Part shown: one piece after another, positions 30,571-37,970 of the stretch
How positions within the stretch are numbered: position 1 is the stretch's first letter
Layout of the letters: every line of letters begins with the position of its first letter
DNA from: a virus
Strand: one strand, 5' to 3'
Virus record (IMG/VR): IMGVR_UViG_3300027896_000056
Span: 1-54,075 of that record
Length of the DNA stretch: 54,075 bases
The notes under the pieces: model-generated
What the model was told of the DNA's origin: nothing
Database searches by the model: none
The model's input: only the letters and a program-made list of their open reading frames with translations
Program-made: the position numbers and the translations under genes

Positions 30571-30742
30571 AGCAAACATCACTGTACAGTTTGGGCAACT
30601 ACAACCTATTCTACAATGGTGCGAACGAAACTGTACCAGTGAATGGCGGTTTATGGAAGACATTAATGATCAGTATAACGGATTCGAGTTTTTCTTTGAA
30701 TCCGAAAGAGACTATGTAGCTTTTTTGATTTGGAAAAAATAA
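30542..30742 (+). CDS. distant array-type mini-protein (66 residues)
   Basis: The start lies inside the dCMP deaminase gene; the frame is open upstream but ATG 30542 gives a size like the array members. It ends ESERDYVAFLIWKK, with the acidic-hydrophobic pattern of the array tail. TAATG overlap downstream. Confidence 0.55.
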   Translation: MSINIPNAHRANITVQFGQLQPILQWCERNCTSEWRFMEDINDQYNGFEFFFESERDYVAFLIWKK

Positions 30743-30987
30743 TGAAGTTTTTGATATTCAACCGAGAATCTGATAACTTTGATGACATTCTACAAGATGT
30801 CAAGACGCATAAGATACGCTTCAAGCTACGTTTTCTCAATCACCTTATTTTGGGGTTTGATAATAAAACTGAAAAAGAACAATCCCTATTCACATTGAAG
30901 TACGGGGACGACATGATTGACTTTGGTCATATCGTCCCCGATCGTTCTCCAGTAATGTACAGAGATTATATTCCTATTAGGAAGTGA
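30742..30987 (+). CDS. distant array-type mini-protein with extended end (81 residues)
   Basis: EKEQSLFTLKYG matches the array tail but lies internally, followed by 23 further residues (IDFGHIVPDRSP). It may be a fusion or read-through form. No function known. Confidence 0.55.
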   Translation: MKFLIFNRESDNFDDILQDVKTHKIRFKLRFLNHLILGFDNKTEKEQSLFTLKYGDDMIDFGHIVPDRSPVMYRDYIPIRK

Positions 30988-30993
30988 TTGTGG

Positions 30994-31512
30994 TTAAAAC
31001 CACATGAAAAGACCTTCGCTCATCAATACGATACCGATTGCCGCGACAGCAAAGCTGCCCCAAAATAGATACATACTGACTGCAAGAATACTTGCTGAAA
31101 GTACAACAATGCTCAACTGAAATGCAGTACTTGCATAGCTGATCCAAGGACTGCTCTTTTTGGCAGCGTCCCGATCAGCTTCCAGTTTCTTTGCAGTTGC
31201 ATATAGTTCTTTCTTGCCTTCTTTACCGTCTTCATAACTGGCAGCCTTTGCTTTCCATTCCTCAGCTAAAGCTGGATTCTTGGTCTGTTCAGCAGCCAAT
31301 TCATACTCGGTTTGCTTGATGCTCTTTGCTTGATAGAAGTTCCAAACATCATTGGCTTTGATCGTATTGTTCATTATAGTTGAACTCAATGAACCACCAA
31401 TAAAGGTATTGACCGCTAGCAATAATGCGAAGAAGTTGATAACTAATCCGGCTTTATCCTTGATCTTTGCTTCCTTTTCGGAACGTGATAGTGGTTTTGG
31501 TGCTTCTGACAT
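30994..31512 (-). CDS. DUF4337-like membrane protein (172 residues)
   Basis: One membrane helix near residues 23-45, a charged coiled-coil region in the middle (NDVWNFYQAKSIKQTEYEL is the DUF4337 signature) and two helices at about 125-170. DUF4337 proteins occur in bacteria and phages without known function. It is convergent with the preceding gene and behind a late box. Confidence 0.75.
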   Translation of the reverse strand: MSEAPKPLSRSEKEAKIKDKAGLVINFFALLLAVNTFIGGSLSSTIMNNTIKANDVWNFYQAKSIKQTEYELAAEQTKNPALAEEWKAKAASYEDGKEGKKELYATAKKLEADRDAAKKSSPWISYASTAFQLSIVVLSASILAVSMYLFWGSFAVAAIGIVLMSEGLFMWF

Positions 31513-31538
31513 GTTGTTTCCTTATTATTATCAGTCAC

Positions 31539-31546
31539 TATTTATC
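31539..31546 (-). promoter_or_regulatory. late promoter box GATAAATA (minus strand)
   Basis: The box stands 27 bases before the DUF4337 start, followed by a GGAAAC ribosome site. No inverted repeat surrounds it. Confidence 0.6.
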
Positions 31547-31577
31547 GTTTTTGCTTGCTTTTTACCTGACCCTATGC

Positions 31578-31585
31578 TATAAATA
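31578..31585 (+). promoter_or_regulatory. consensus late promoter TATAAATA, leaderless arrangement
   Basis: The exact T4 consensus ends six bases before the nucleotidase ATG, with no Shine-Dalgarno sequence. It is divergent from the box at 31539. Confidence 0.7.
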
Positions 31586-31591
31586 CAAAGT

Positions 31592-32137
31592 ATGAAGATA
31601 ACTGAACTCTTTGAAGATGTCCAAAAAGGCAAACCCATAGTCTATGTGGACATGGATGGAGTCGTAGCTGACTTGTATAGTCATGCTGCTGAACTCAGCA
31701 ACGTTGACCACTACAATGACATGACCGATAAACAGTGGGATCAATTCTTCAAAGATTCCAATGCATATGAACTGTTTCGAGACATTAAGCCATTTTCGAC
31801 TGCAAACAAACTGCTTGAACTTGTAAAGAAGTATGCAGGTGGCTATACTATTCTTAGTAGCCCATTGAGTTTTGATAAGGCAGGTAGCATCAGAGGCAAG
31901 TCGGAATGGCTAAAGAAGCACATTACCGTTAAGCCTGATAACGTAATTTTTGAGCATGACAAGTACAAGTATGCTGTTCAGCCTGATGGCACTCCCAATA
32001 TATTGATTGACGATTACGGTGTCAACACTCGTGCGTGGAATGAACACGGTGGAGTTGCTTGCAAGTATCAAGCTGACGAAGATTCTCTGGATAAGGTGGT
32101 AGCAGTTCTACAAAAGGTCTTCGAAAAAGATAAATAA
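31592..32137 (+). CDS. HAD-family 5'-nucleotidase, possible internal virion protein
   Basis: VYVDMDGVVADLY (D20, D22) is the HAD catalytic loop and ILIDDYGVN the later acidic motif, as in 5'(3')-deoxyribonucleotidases that release nucleosides from dNMPs. The 181 residues start MKITELFED, which resembles the T4 internal-protein targeting peptide (MKTYQEFIAE) with a possible cleavage after LFE. Packaging is inference. Its end overlaps the next late promoter. Confidence 0.8.
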   Translation: MKITELFEDVQKGKPIVYVDMDGVVADLYSHAAELSNVDHYNDMTDKQWDQFFKDSNAYELFRDIKPFSTANKLLELVKKYAGGYTILSSPLSFDKAGSIRGKSEWLKKHITVKPDNVIFEHDKYKYAVQPDGTPNILIDDYGVNTRAWNEHGGVACKYQADEDSLDKVVAVLQKVFEKDK

Positions 32138-32155
32138 TAATATATTTCGGAGATT
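32116..32155 (+). promoter_or_regulatory. late promoter GATAAATA inside an inverted repeat
   Basis: GATAAATA (32129-32136) lies between CTTCGAAA (32119-32126) and TTTCGGAG (32145-32152), which pair with one G-T. Pairing extends outwards by further T-A and G-T pairs. The right arm contains the Shine-Dalgarno CGGAG of the gene at 32159, so read-through RNA would hide it. Confidence 0.65.
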
Positions 32156-32158
32156 ATA

Positions 32159-33388
32159 ATGGATACCAGAGACTTATACAAGCTTATTCGCGGCATGGAA
32201 GAAAACCATGAAAGCGAAGACATCAAACTTCATGACAGTTTCGACATTGAGTTGAATGAAAACTTTGTCATTGAGACCGGTGTTGTTGGCTTCACCGAAG
32301 ACGGCGGTGTTATTCTTCACCTTGATGAAGACGCACTTGAGTTTCTAGGATTTCATGGTGTCCTTAACGAATCTGAACAAGTTGATGAATATATGAAGCT
32401 CGGTGGCGGTGGTGACGCTGCTGAAGGTGGAACTCGTGTAATGGGTGAAGACCTAAATGAAACTTATACCAGCGAAGAATCACCAGTTTATAACGCGGTT
32501 CTTAACCGTATCACTCGTCAACACTTAGACCTACTTAGTAAGTATGGCCCTGCTGCTGTTATGTCCGCAGTTGAAGATGTAGCGCACGATGTAGGCGGTG
32601 TTGACGAAATTGGTTCAAGCGATGTTAGCATTTGGACTCGCCGGGCAATCGAATATTTAGAAGCCGGTCACTATGATCATCTTAAGGAAGAAGACGAACT
32701 TAAAGAAATTAAAAGACTTGCGTACGGCAGTAAGAAGACTGACTGCCCTGTTTGTCACGGAACCGGTGGGCACGATAAGTTAACTGTCAGGGATGGACAT
32801 CACACTGTTCCTTGCAGAACTTGCAAGGGCACCGGTGAAGTTGACTCAGATGAAGACAACGAACTTGATGAAGGTCTCGGAAAGATGCTTCTAGGTGGTG
32901 CTGCACTCATTGCTGCTATTACTGGTATCAACAAGTACGAAGCCAATCAGATGATGAAGAATGATCCTCAGCTTGCTAAGCTGGCTCACTTCCGTGAAGT
33001 CGCACAGCAAAAGGGCGATGAAGCTAAGGTTCAGGAACTCGATGACAGAATCAGACAGACAATGGATCACTTGTCAGTAACCGGTGACGAAGTTCGTGAC
33101 GAAATGGGTCGTCCAGTAGATCCTCAATACGAAAGTGTTGAAATGGACGAAGCTGAATATCATGGTCGTAAAGTTCCTCTTGGTAAGCCAATGCAGGGCG
33201 ATGTTAAGAAGTCGAAGGTCTATGTTCGTAAGCCAAATGGCAAGGTCGTAAAGGTTAACTTTGGCGACAAGAACATGCGTATCAAGAAGAACAGCCCAGG
33301 ACACCGTAAGAGTTTCCGCGCTCGTCACCATTGCGAAAACCCTGGCCCTCGCTGGAAGGCCAGATATTGGTCATGCAGAGCTTGGTAA
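32159..33388 (+). CDS. virion-associated protein with DnaJ-type zinc finger (409 residues)
   Basis: Residues about 195-230 carry two CxxCxGxG knuckles (CPVCHGTGG, CRTCKGTGE) as in the DnaJ zinc centre. A hydrophobic segment follows at about 244-258 (MLLGGAALIAAITGI). The end (VYVRKPNGKVVKVNFG, then SFRARHHCENPGPRWKARYW) is a module I know from structural proteins of T4-like cyanophages. The N-terminal third is acidic and helical. It is probably a head or internal protein; the exact role is unknown. Confidence 0.7.
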   Translation: MDTRDLYKLIRGMEENHESEDIKLHDSFDIELNENFVIETGVVGFTEDGGVILHLDEDALEFLGFHGVLNESEQVDEYMKLGGGGDAAEGGTRVMGEDLNETYTSEESPVYNAVLNRITRQHLDLLSKYGPAAVMSAVEDVAHDVGGVDEIGSSDVSIWTRRAIEYLEAGHYDHLKEEDELKEIKRLAYGSKKTDCPVCHGTGGHDKLTVRDGHHTVPCRTCKGTGEVDSDEDNELDEGLGKMLLGGAALIAAITGINKYEANQMMKNDPQLAKLAHFREVAQQKGDEAKVQELDDRIRQTMDHLSVTGDEVRDEMGRPVDPQYESVEMDEAEYHGRKVPLGKPMQGDVKKSKVYVRKPNGKVVKVNFGDKNMRIKKNSPGHRKSFRARHHCENPGPRWKARYWSCRAW

Positions 33389-33412
33389 AAACTGTACAAT
33401 CGCAGTCTAGAG

Positions 33413-33420
33413 AATAAATA
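33413..33420 (+). promoter_or_regulatory. late promoter box AATAAATA, leaderless arrangement
   Basis: The box ends five bases before the ATG at 33426 and no ribosome site is visible. Confidence 0.55.
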
Positions 33421-33425
33421 GCAAT

Positions 33426-33599
33426 ATGAACAATAACCCTTCATCTACCCCAAAAGAAGCTAGAGGTGGAACATTTTCTTCCGCTGATATTCCGCTCATC
33501 AAAGCGGCATTACATGCATATGTGAAGACCATAGATTCAGAACACCCAGACGTATCTAAAGCTGCACATCTTCTACATCGTTTGGGTCGTATTTTGTAA
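33426..33599 (+). CDS. small late protein (57 residues)
   Basis: A short frame directly behind a late box. Ser/Pro-rich start (NNNPSSTPKEARGG), then helices with SADIPLIKAALHAYVKT. Its position in the late cluster and the promoter spacing support it. The function is unknown. Confidence 0.6.
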   Translation: MNNNPSSTPKEARGGTFSSADIPLIKAALHAYVKTIDSEHPDVSKAAHLLHRLGRIL

Positions 33600-33615
33600 T
33601 ATTATGGCAATTTAA

Positions 33616-33801
33616 ATGCCCGCAAAATCCAAAAGAAGTAAGACAAGGTATGAGGTTATCACCCAGGAGGATTCCAACGGTGATATGATCATACCTGTTC
33701 CTATTCCACTCCTAAAATATCTAGGATGGAAAGAGGGCGATGATGTTGAAATTGGCGTGGACGAACGCGGCGAACTATTTTTGAAGAAAGCAAATAAATG
33801 A
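33616..33801 (+). CDS. SpoVT/AbrB-like protein (61 residues)
   Basis: Residues about 12-58 follow the swapped-hairpin AbrB/MazE fold: GDMIIPVPIPLLKYLGWKEG then VEIGVDERGELFLKK. A basic N-terminus (KSKRSKTRY) precedes it. Such domains bind DNA as dimers. No toxin partner lies beside it, so a transcription-control role is more likely than antitoxin. It resembles the N-terminal part of the gene at 44319. Confidence 0.75.
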   Translation: MPAKSKRSKTRYEVITQEDSNGDMIIPVPIPLLKYLGWKEGDDVEIGVDERGELFLKKANK

Positions 33802-34388
33802 CCGATGATACTACTAATGACATTTATGAATTAACTGATGATCAAGAATTAGCTACTGATCTTGGTGCGGCATATAATTATTCAGCTACCTCAGCGTTAA
33901 CGGGCGGGAATTCGTTTAACTACACTAGTGTATTACCTAATGTTACTGCAATTTTGTCCTCGTCACTGGGGACGGGCGGTGCCGGGGCGACCTATACTAC
34001 TGGTGCGGGGTTGGGAACAGTTTTCCCTGCCGGATCAATTACGGCAGGAGCAGGAACATCCACCTGGACTTATAACAATACCATCACCGGTACTGCATCT
34101 CCGTACGCTCAGCACATCTCAACTAACGGATATGTGTATCCAAATACTATTACATCTGGACATACATTACAAGTTAATGGTGATGCTAGAATTGATGGTA
34201 GTCTTACGGTTAAAGGTGTAAATCTGTCTGAAAGATTGGACCAGATTGAACAGCGTTTGGGTATCCTACGCCCAAACAACGATTTAGAAGGAAAGTGGGA
34301 ACAACTAAAAGCTCTCGGTGATCAGTACCGTCAGCTTGAAAAAGAAATCCTAGAGAAGGAATCGATGTGGGATATTTTAAAGAAGTAA
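33798..34388 (+). CDS. virion structural protein with C-terminal coiled coil (196 residues)
   Basis: The Ser/Thr/Gly-rich beta-type region (residues 25-110) precedes a short intramolecular motif (DARIDGSLTVKGVNL) and a coiled coil (SERLDQIEQRLGILRPN then a Lys/Glu helix). This layout is found in structural proteins of T4-like cyanophages. ATGA couples it to the AbrB gene. Confidence 0.7.
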   Translation: MTDDTTNDIYELTDDQELATDLGAAYNYSATSALTGGNSFNYTSVLPNVTAILSSSLGTGGAGATYTTGAGLGTVFPAGSITAGAGTSTWTYNNTITGTASPYAQHISTNGYVYPNTITSGHTLQVNGDARIDGSLTVKGVNLSERLDQIEQRLGILRPNNDLEGKWEQLKALGDQYRQLEKEILEKESMWDILKK

Positions 34389-34397
34389 TAATGAGTT

Positions 34398-34613
34398 ATG
34401 GCTAAAGACGGTACAATTAAGTTAGAAGGAGAAGTAGTAGATGTGTTACCAAATACGACTTTTCGAGTTAAACTAGAAAACGGTTTAGTTATTCTTGCAT
34501 ATTTGGCAGGAAAAATGCGTCAGCACGAAATACGAATTTTATTGAGTGATAAGGTTGATGTTGAAATCAGCCCTTATGATGTTTCAAGAGGAAGAATCGT
34601 AAGGCGCAAGTAA
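34398..34613 (+). CDS. infA: translation initiation factor IF-1
   Basis: IF-1 binds the ribosomal A site during initiation. The 71 residues align with bacterial IF-1 over their whole length: [60 protein letters not shown] (usual forms LPNTMFRVELENGH, SGKMRKNYIRIL, PYDLSKGRI). Basic residues of the RNA face are kept. No good Shine-Dalgarno sequence precedes it, so it is perhaps translated by coupling. A phage-encoded IF-1 in a late cluster is unusual. Confidence 0.92.
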   Translation: MAKDGTIKLEGEVVDVLPNTTFRVKLENGLVILAYLAGKMRQHEIRILLSDKVDVEISPYDVSRGRIVRRK

Positions 34614-34639
34614 TCTTTTGATATCCTAAATCATTTCAT

Positions 34640-34664
34640 CGCATTTGAATAAATAGAAGATGCG
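34640..34664 (+). promoter_or_regulatory. late promoter AATAAATA between short arms, leaderless
   Basis: AATAAATA (34648-34655) lies between CGCAT (34640-34644) and ATGCG (34660-34664); the right arm is the start codon of the SOD gene. Box to ATG is four bases. Five base pairs may be chance on their own, but they fit the pattern of the other late promoters. Confidence 0.5.
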
Positions 34665-35214
34665 TGAATATATTACCTTACTTGAAGCCAAATCTAAGCC
34701 TCAAGACATAGAAATCATACCATTGAACTTCACGGAGCGTGAAGTTTCTCCAGTTATGGGGAAGGACACCCTTGACCTTCATTATAACAAGTTGGCTAAG
34801 GGATATGCTCAACGCTACAACGATAATGAAGGTGACTCTGACTTCAACTATGCTGGTGCGTTCTTACATAACATGTGGTTCCCTCAGTTTAGGGAAGTAA
34901 GAACGAACAATAAACCTAACGGCCCGATGCTATCATTCATCAACAAACACTTTGGCGATTACGATAAGTTCAAAGGTGCTTTTCTTGAGGAAGCGTTGAA
35001 GATTGAAGGATCGGGTTGGATTTATCTTGCCCATGATGGCAGTATCAAAACAATCAAAAACCATGAAGTCCGAGATGACATACTGCTTCTTGTTGACTGG
35101 TGGGAACACGCATGGATTCTTGATTACGGCAGCGATAAGAAAACATATCTCAAAGAACTCTGGAAGATTATCAACTGGAATGTGATCAATACTCGTTGGG
35201 GTAAATCACTGTGA
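34660..35214 (+). CDS. Fe/Mn superoxide dismutase, possible internal virion protein
   Basis: The enzyme dismutates superoxide. All four metal ligands are present: H41 (LDLHYNKL), H70 (AFLHNMWF), D146 and H150 (LLVDWWEHAW). The signature DxWEHAY reads DWWEHAW. The N-terminus MREYITLLEAK replaces the usual start and resembles the T4 capsid-targeting peptide with a possible cleavage after LLE. The late leaderless promoter also fits a virion protein. Confidence 0.88.
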   Translation: MREYITLLEAKSKPQDIEIIPLNFTEREVSPVMGKDTLDLHYNKLAKGYAQRYNDNEGDSDFNYAGAFLHNMWFPQFREVRTNNKPNGPMLSFINKHFGDYDKFKGAFLEEALKIEGSGWIYLAHDGSIKTIKNHEVRDDILLLVDWWEHAWILDYGSDKKTYLKELWKIINWNVINTRWGKSL

Positions 35215-36383
35215 GAGCATCCGATTTTGAAATCCACAACTATACAAAGCTAGACAAAATCCTTCTCAAGCTGTGTGAGATGGTTATTGATGAACATCAC
35301 AGTGAACCCAAGTTGGATGGTCTTGTCGGCGCAGCAGTACTTGATCCCAAGAACAACATTGTCACTGGTATAAGCACCAAGTCAGGTGACAAGTGGATTC
35401 ACGCTGAGCGAGAAGCATTAAGCAAATATGAATCCAAATACGGTGAAGTGCCAGAAGGCAGCATTATTGTCACTACACTAAGCCCATGCAATGATAAGAT
35501 GGATAATCGTTACAGTGAAAGCTGCACTGACTTAATCAATAACAGTCCTGTCAAAAAAGTATACTGTGGGTATATTGATCCAACGCAAACTAACGATCAA
35601 CGTAAGTTCACTCAGTTGGAGTCTGGCAATAAAAGCGTAAGAGAACTCTGCAAAAAGATTTCTAATATCTTTCTTGAAAAGAAGGATGACTTCATCAAAG
35701 AAACACAAGAACTTGACGAGATGCCTCTACCGACTGGTTGGGATGAGAATGAACTCAGTTCAGCTAAATCATTCAAAAGCCGTCTCGCATATGCTCTGCA
35801 ACGAGCCAAAAGATTAGGCGGGGGATCAGCAAGAGTAGCAATGATCATTGAGTATGAGGGGCGTCCTACCGCTCTTAAAGTTGCCAAAAACGCAAAAGGT
35901 ATGGCACAGAACCAAGCCGAAGTCAACGTACTTGATGATGGTTATCTCGGTAGACTTCCAATTGTTATTCCGCTTATTGATTATGATCGAAAGAATCCGC
36001 AACCAACATGGCTCCAAACTGAACTTGCAAAGAAGGTAAGTTCTGCTAAACTAGCAACTTTACTACATTGCACACACGTTTGGGACTTCACTGAAGCAGT
36101 TGAAGCCCTCTTGAATAGAAAAGATCGCTGGCGTGGTCGTGAGCTAGGAGAGATTTTACAAGACCTCAAAGAAGCAGGCAAAACAGAACAAGACCTTGAT
36201 ATTTTTATGGATTATGTTCATGAAGCGGGCGATCTTATCAATAGCTCCACTATTCTTATTGGCGATTTAAATCAAGCAGCCAACTGGGGCGAATATGATG
36301 GCAGACCAGTCATTCTCGATTTGGGTTTCACTGAAGAAGTAATGCCACTATATCAACGAAAAGTAAAGAGAGGCTGGGGATGA
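35211..36383 (+). CDS. deaminase-kinase fusion protein (390 residues)
   Basis: Residues 1-130 form a cytidine-deaminase-type zinc domain: IHAEREAL, then TLSPCNDK ... SESC. The middle is a linker (ELDEMPLPTGWDENEL). Residues about 185-390 resemble a protein-kinase-like fold: PTALKVAK as the ATP lysine, EVNVLDD, GDLNQAANWG as the catalytic loop and VILDLGF as the DFG-type site. Whether the kinase part is active is uncertain. The first residues MRASDF resemble the other targeting peptides but lack the cleavage Glu. Confidence 0.65.
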   Translation: MRASDFEIHNYTKLDKILLKLCEMVIDEHHSEPKLDGLVGAAVLDPKNNIVTGISTKSGDKWIHAEREALSKYESKYGEVPEGSIIVTTLSPCNDKMDNRYSESCTDLINNSPVKKVYCGYIDPTQTNDQRKFTQLESGNKSVRELCKKISNIFLEKKDDFIKETQELDEMPLPTGWDENELSSAKSFKSRLAYALQRAKRLGGGSARVAMIIEYEGRPTALKVAKNAKGMAQNQAEVNVLDDGYLGRLPIVIPLIDYDRKNPQPTWLQTELAKKVSSAKLATLLHCTHVWDFTEAVEALLNRKDRWRGRELGEILQDLKEAGKTEQDLDIFMDYVHEAGDLINSSTILIGDLNQAANWGEYDGRPVILDLGFTEEVMPLYQRKVKRGWG

Positions 36384-36805
36384 GAGCAACAGAGTTTATA
36401 ACTGAAGAACCAATCAAACTCAGTGGCTTTGGACCTTCTGAGAAGACCAAAGCATGGGTGGCTAAAGTTTATGAGAAGTTCCCGGAAAGTCCATTGAGCC
36501 GTAGCAATCGCCTGATGACTTTTGGTAAAGGTGATGACATGCAGATTGTGCAGTTTGAACTTACACCTAAACAGGGAAACAAAGTAGAACTAAAATGGAT
36601 TCAGGCAACGCCTATGCGTGGTGGCGCTGGTTCAAAAGCAATGAAGATATTGCAGGATTTAGCACAACAAGATGGCATCACGCTTACTTTGTTCCCATGG
36701 GATAAAGGCGCAGTATCACAAGCTAAGCTAATCAAGTTCTACAAAAAGCACGGTTTTCAGCATATCGGTAAATCCAAGAACATGCAATGGAGCCCGGCTT
36801 CCTAA
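36380..36805 (+). CDS. GNAT-like acetyltransferase, possible internal virion protein
   Basis: Residues about 70-135 follow the GNAT acetyl-CoA fold: VELKWIQATPMRGGAGSKAM carries the pyrophosphate-binding R-G-G-A-G turn and FYKKHGFQHIGKS the C-terminal motif. The start MRATEFITEE is close to the T4 internal-protein peptide (MKTYQEFITEA), with a predicted cleavage after ITE. ATGA couples it to the preceding gene. The substrate is unknown. Confidence 0.75.
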   Translation: MRATEFITEEPIKLSGFGPSEKTKAWVAKVYEKFPESPLSRSNRLMTFGKGDDMQIVQFELTPKQGNKVELKWIQATPMRGGAGSKAMKILQDLAQQDGITLTLFPWDKGAVSQAKLIKFYKKHGFQHIGKSKNMQWSPAS

Positions 36806-36837
36806 TCCTTATTGATAAATACTAACATAAGGATTAG
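36802..36837 (+). promoter_or_regulatory. late promoter GATAAATA in the loop of an 11-bp inverted repeat
   Basis: CTAATCCTTAT (36802-36812) and ATAAGGATTAG (36827-36837) are perfect complements with a 14-base loop containing GATAAATA (36814-36821). The right arm contains the Shine-Dalgarno sequence AAGGA of the fibre gene at 36840. The arrangement copies T4 gene e: closed in read-through RNA, open when the transcript starts at the late promoter. Confidence 0.85.
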
Positions 36838-36839
36838 AA

Positions 36840-37955
36840 ATGAGCATCACCGGACAACAAAACATCAACATTGGCTTGCCTAATGAGTCTACAGGAAGTG
36901 ATTCATTATACACTGCGTTTACCAAAACTCAACAGAACTTCACGAATCTGTTTGCGTGTTCTAGCCCCTTCAGTAGTTTTACTTCAGGAAATGGCATTGG
37001 CATCACAGCTAATACTACGACCGGAGTAGTTTCCATAACAAATACTGGTGTTACGCAACTCAATGCTGGTACCGGAATAGTCTTGACCGGAACTACAGGA
37101 AACATCACCATTAGCTCTACAAATAGCGGCAATGGAGGCGGTGGAACAGTTACAAGCGTAGGGTTGATACCAGCGTCCACATCAAGATTGACAGTTTCAG
37201 GCTCCCCTATCGTTTCTTCTGGTAACATGACTATCGATTTGGTATCATCAGGTGTTACTGCTGGAACATATGTCAATCCCAACGTCACTGTAGATGCGTA
37301 TGGCAGAATAACTGCCGCGTCGAATGGTGCGTCAGGTGGAACAGTTACGAGCGTAGGATTGAGTCCTGGAGTTGGTATTCAAATCAACGGTGGTCCTGTT
37401 ACTTCAAGCGGTAACATCACTGTAACAAATACAGGTGTCACTCAACTTACTGCTGGCGCCGGTATCACATTGTCCGGCAGCAATGGGAATGTTACTATTT
37501 CAGCTCCAACCTCAAGCGGCACTGTCACTTCAGTAGGTGTTAGCAGCAGTCAGTTAGTTGTCACTAACAGCCCGGTCGTTTCTGCTGGAACAATCGGCAT
37601 CAATCTTCCTGCAAGTGCTACTTTCTCCGGAAGTTTAACTGCCAACCTTGTTTATCTTGCTGGCGTTGAAAATCTTGCTAATGGTGCAGTAGTAAACTTG
37701 TCAGTTGCAGCCAGCTATTTCAGTACAACAACAGCAGCTACTGCTACTCTAGCAGCAGGCACACTTGGACAACTTAAGAATTTCATTATGACTGCGACAA
37801 CAGGTAATGCAATGGTGATTGCGGTTGCTAATGCAGGGTGGAAGGGTGGAAGCTCCGGTAACGTTTCATTTAATGGTAACGGATACGGATGTTCCTTGCA
37901 GTTCGTAAATAGCAATTGGTATTGCATTGGCAACAACGGCGCTACATTCACATAA
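36840..37955 (+). CDS. fibre-like structural protein 1 (371 residues)
   Basis: Four or more GTVTSVG-type repeats separated by Ser/Thr/Gly/Asn-rich beta sequence (TAGAGITLSGSNGNVTIS) and a C-terminal region with a Cys pair (GCSLQFVNSNWYCIG). The pattern is known in fibre-type and host-contact proteins of T4-like cyanophages. It is tightly controlled by a late promoter hairpin. The exact virion location cannot be told. Confidence 0.75.
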   Translation: MSITGQQNINIGLPNESTGSDSLYTAFTKTQQNFTNLFACSSPFSSFTSGNGIGITANTTTGVVSITNTGVTQLNAGTGIVLTGTTGNITISSTNSGNGGGGTVTSVGLIPASTSRLTVSGSPIVSSGNMTIDLVSSGVTAGTYVNPNVTVDAYGRITAASNGASGGTVTSVGLSPGVGIQINGGPVTSSGNITVTNTGVTQLTAGAGITLSGSNGNVTISAPTSSGTVTSVGVSSSQLVVTNSPVVSAGTIGINLPASATFSGSLTANLVYLAGVENLANGAVVNLSVAASYFSTTTAATATLAAGTLGQLKNFIMTATTGNAMVIAVANAGWKGGSSGNVSFNGNGYGCSLQFVNSNWYCIGNNGATFT

Positions 37956-37970
37956 AAATAGGAATAACAA

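Noticed and set aside
33616-33801. Toxin-antitoxin pair with an AbrB-type antitoxin
   Set aside because: The adjacent genes are structural proteins with no toxin motif.
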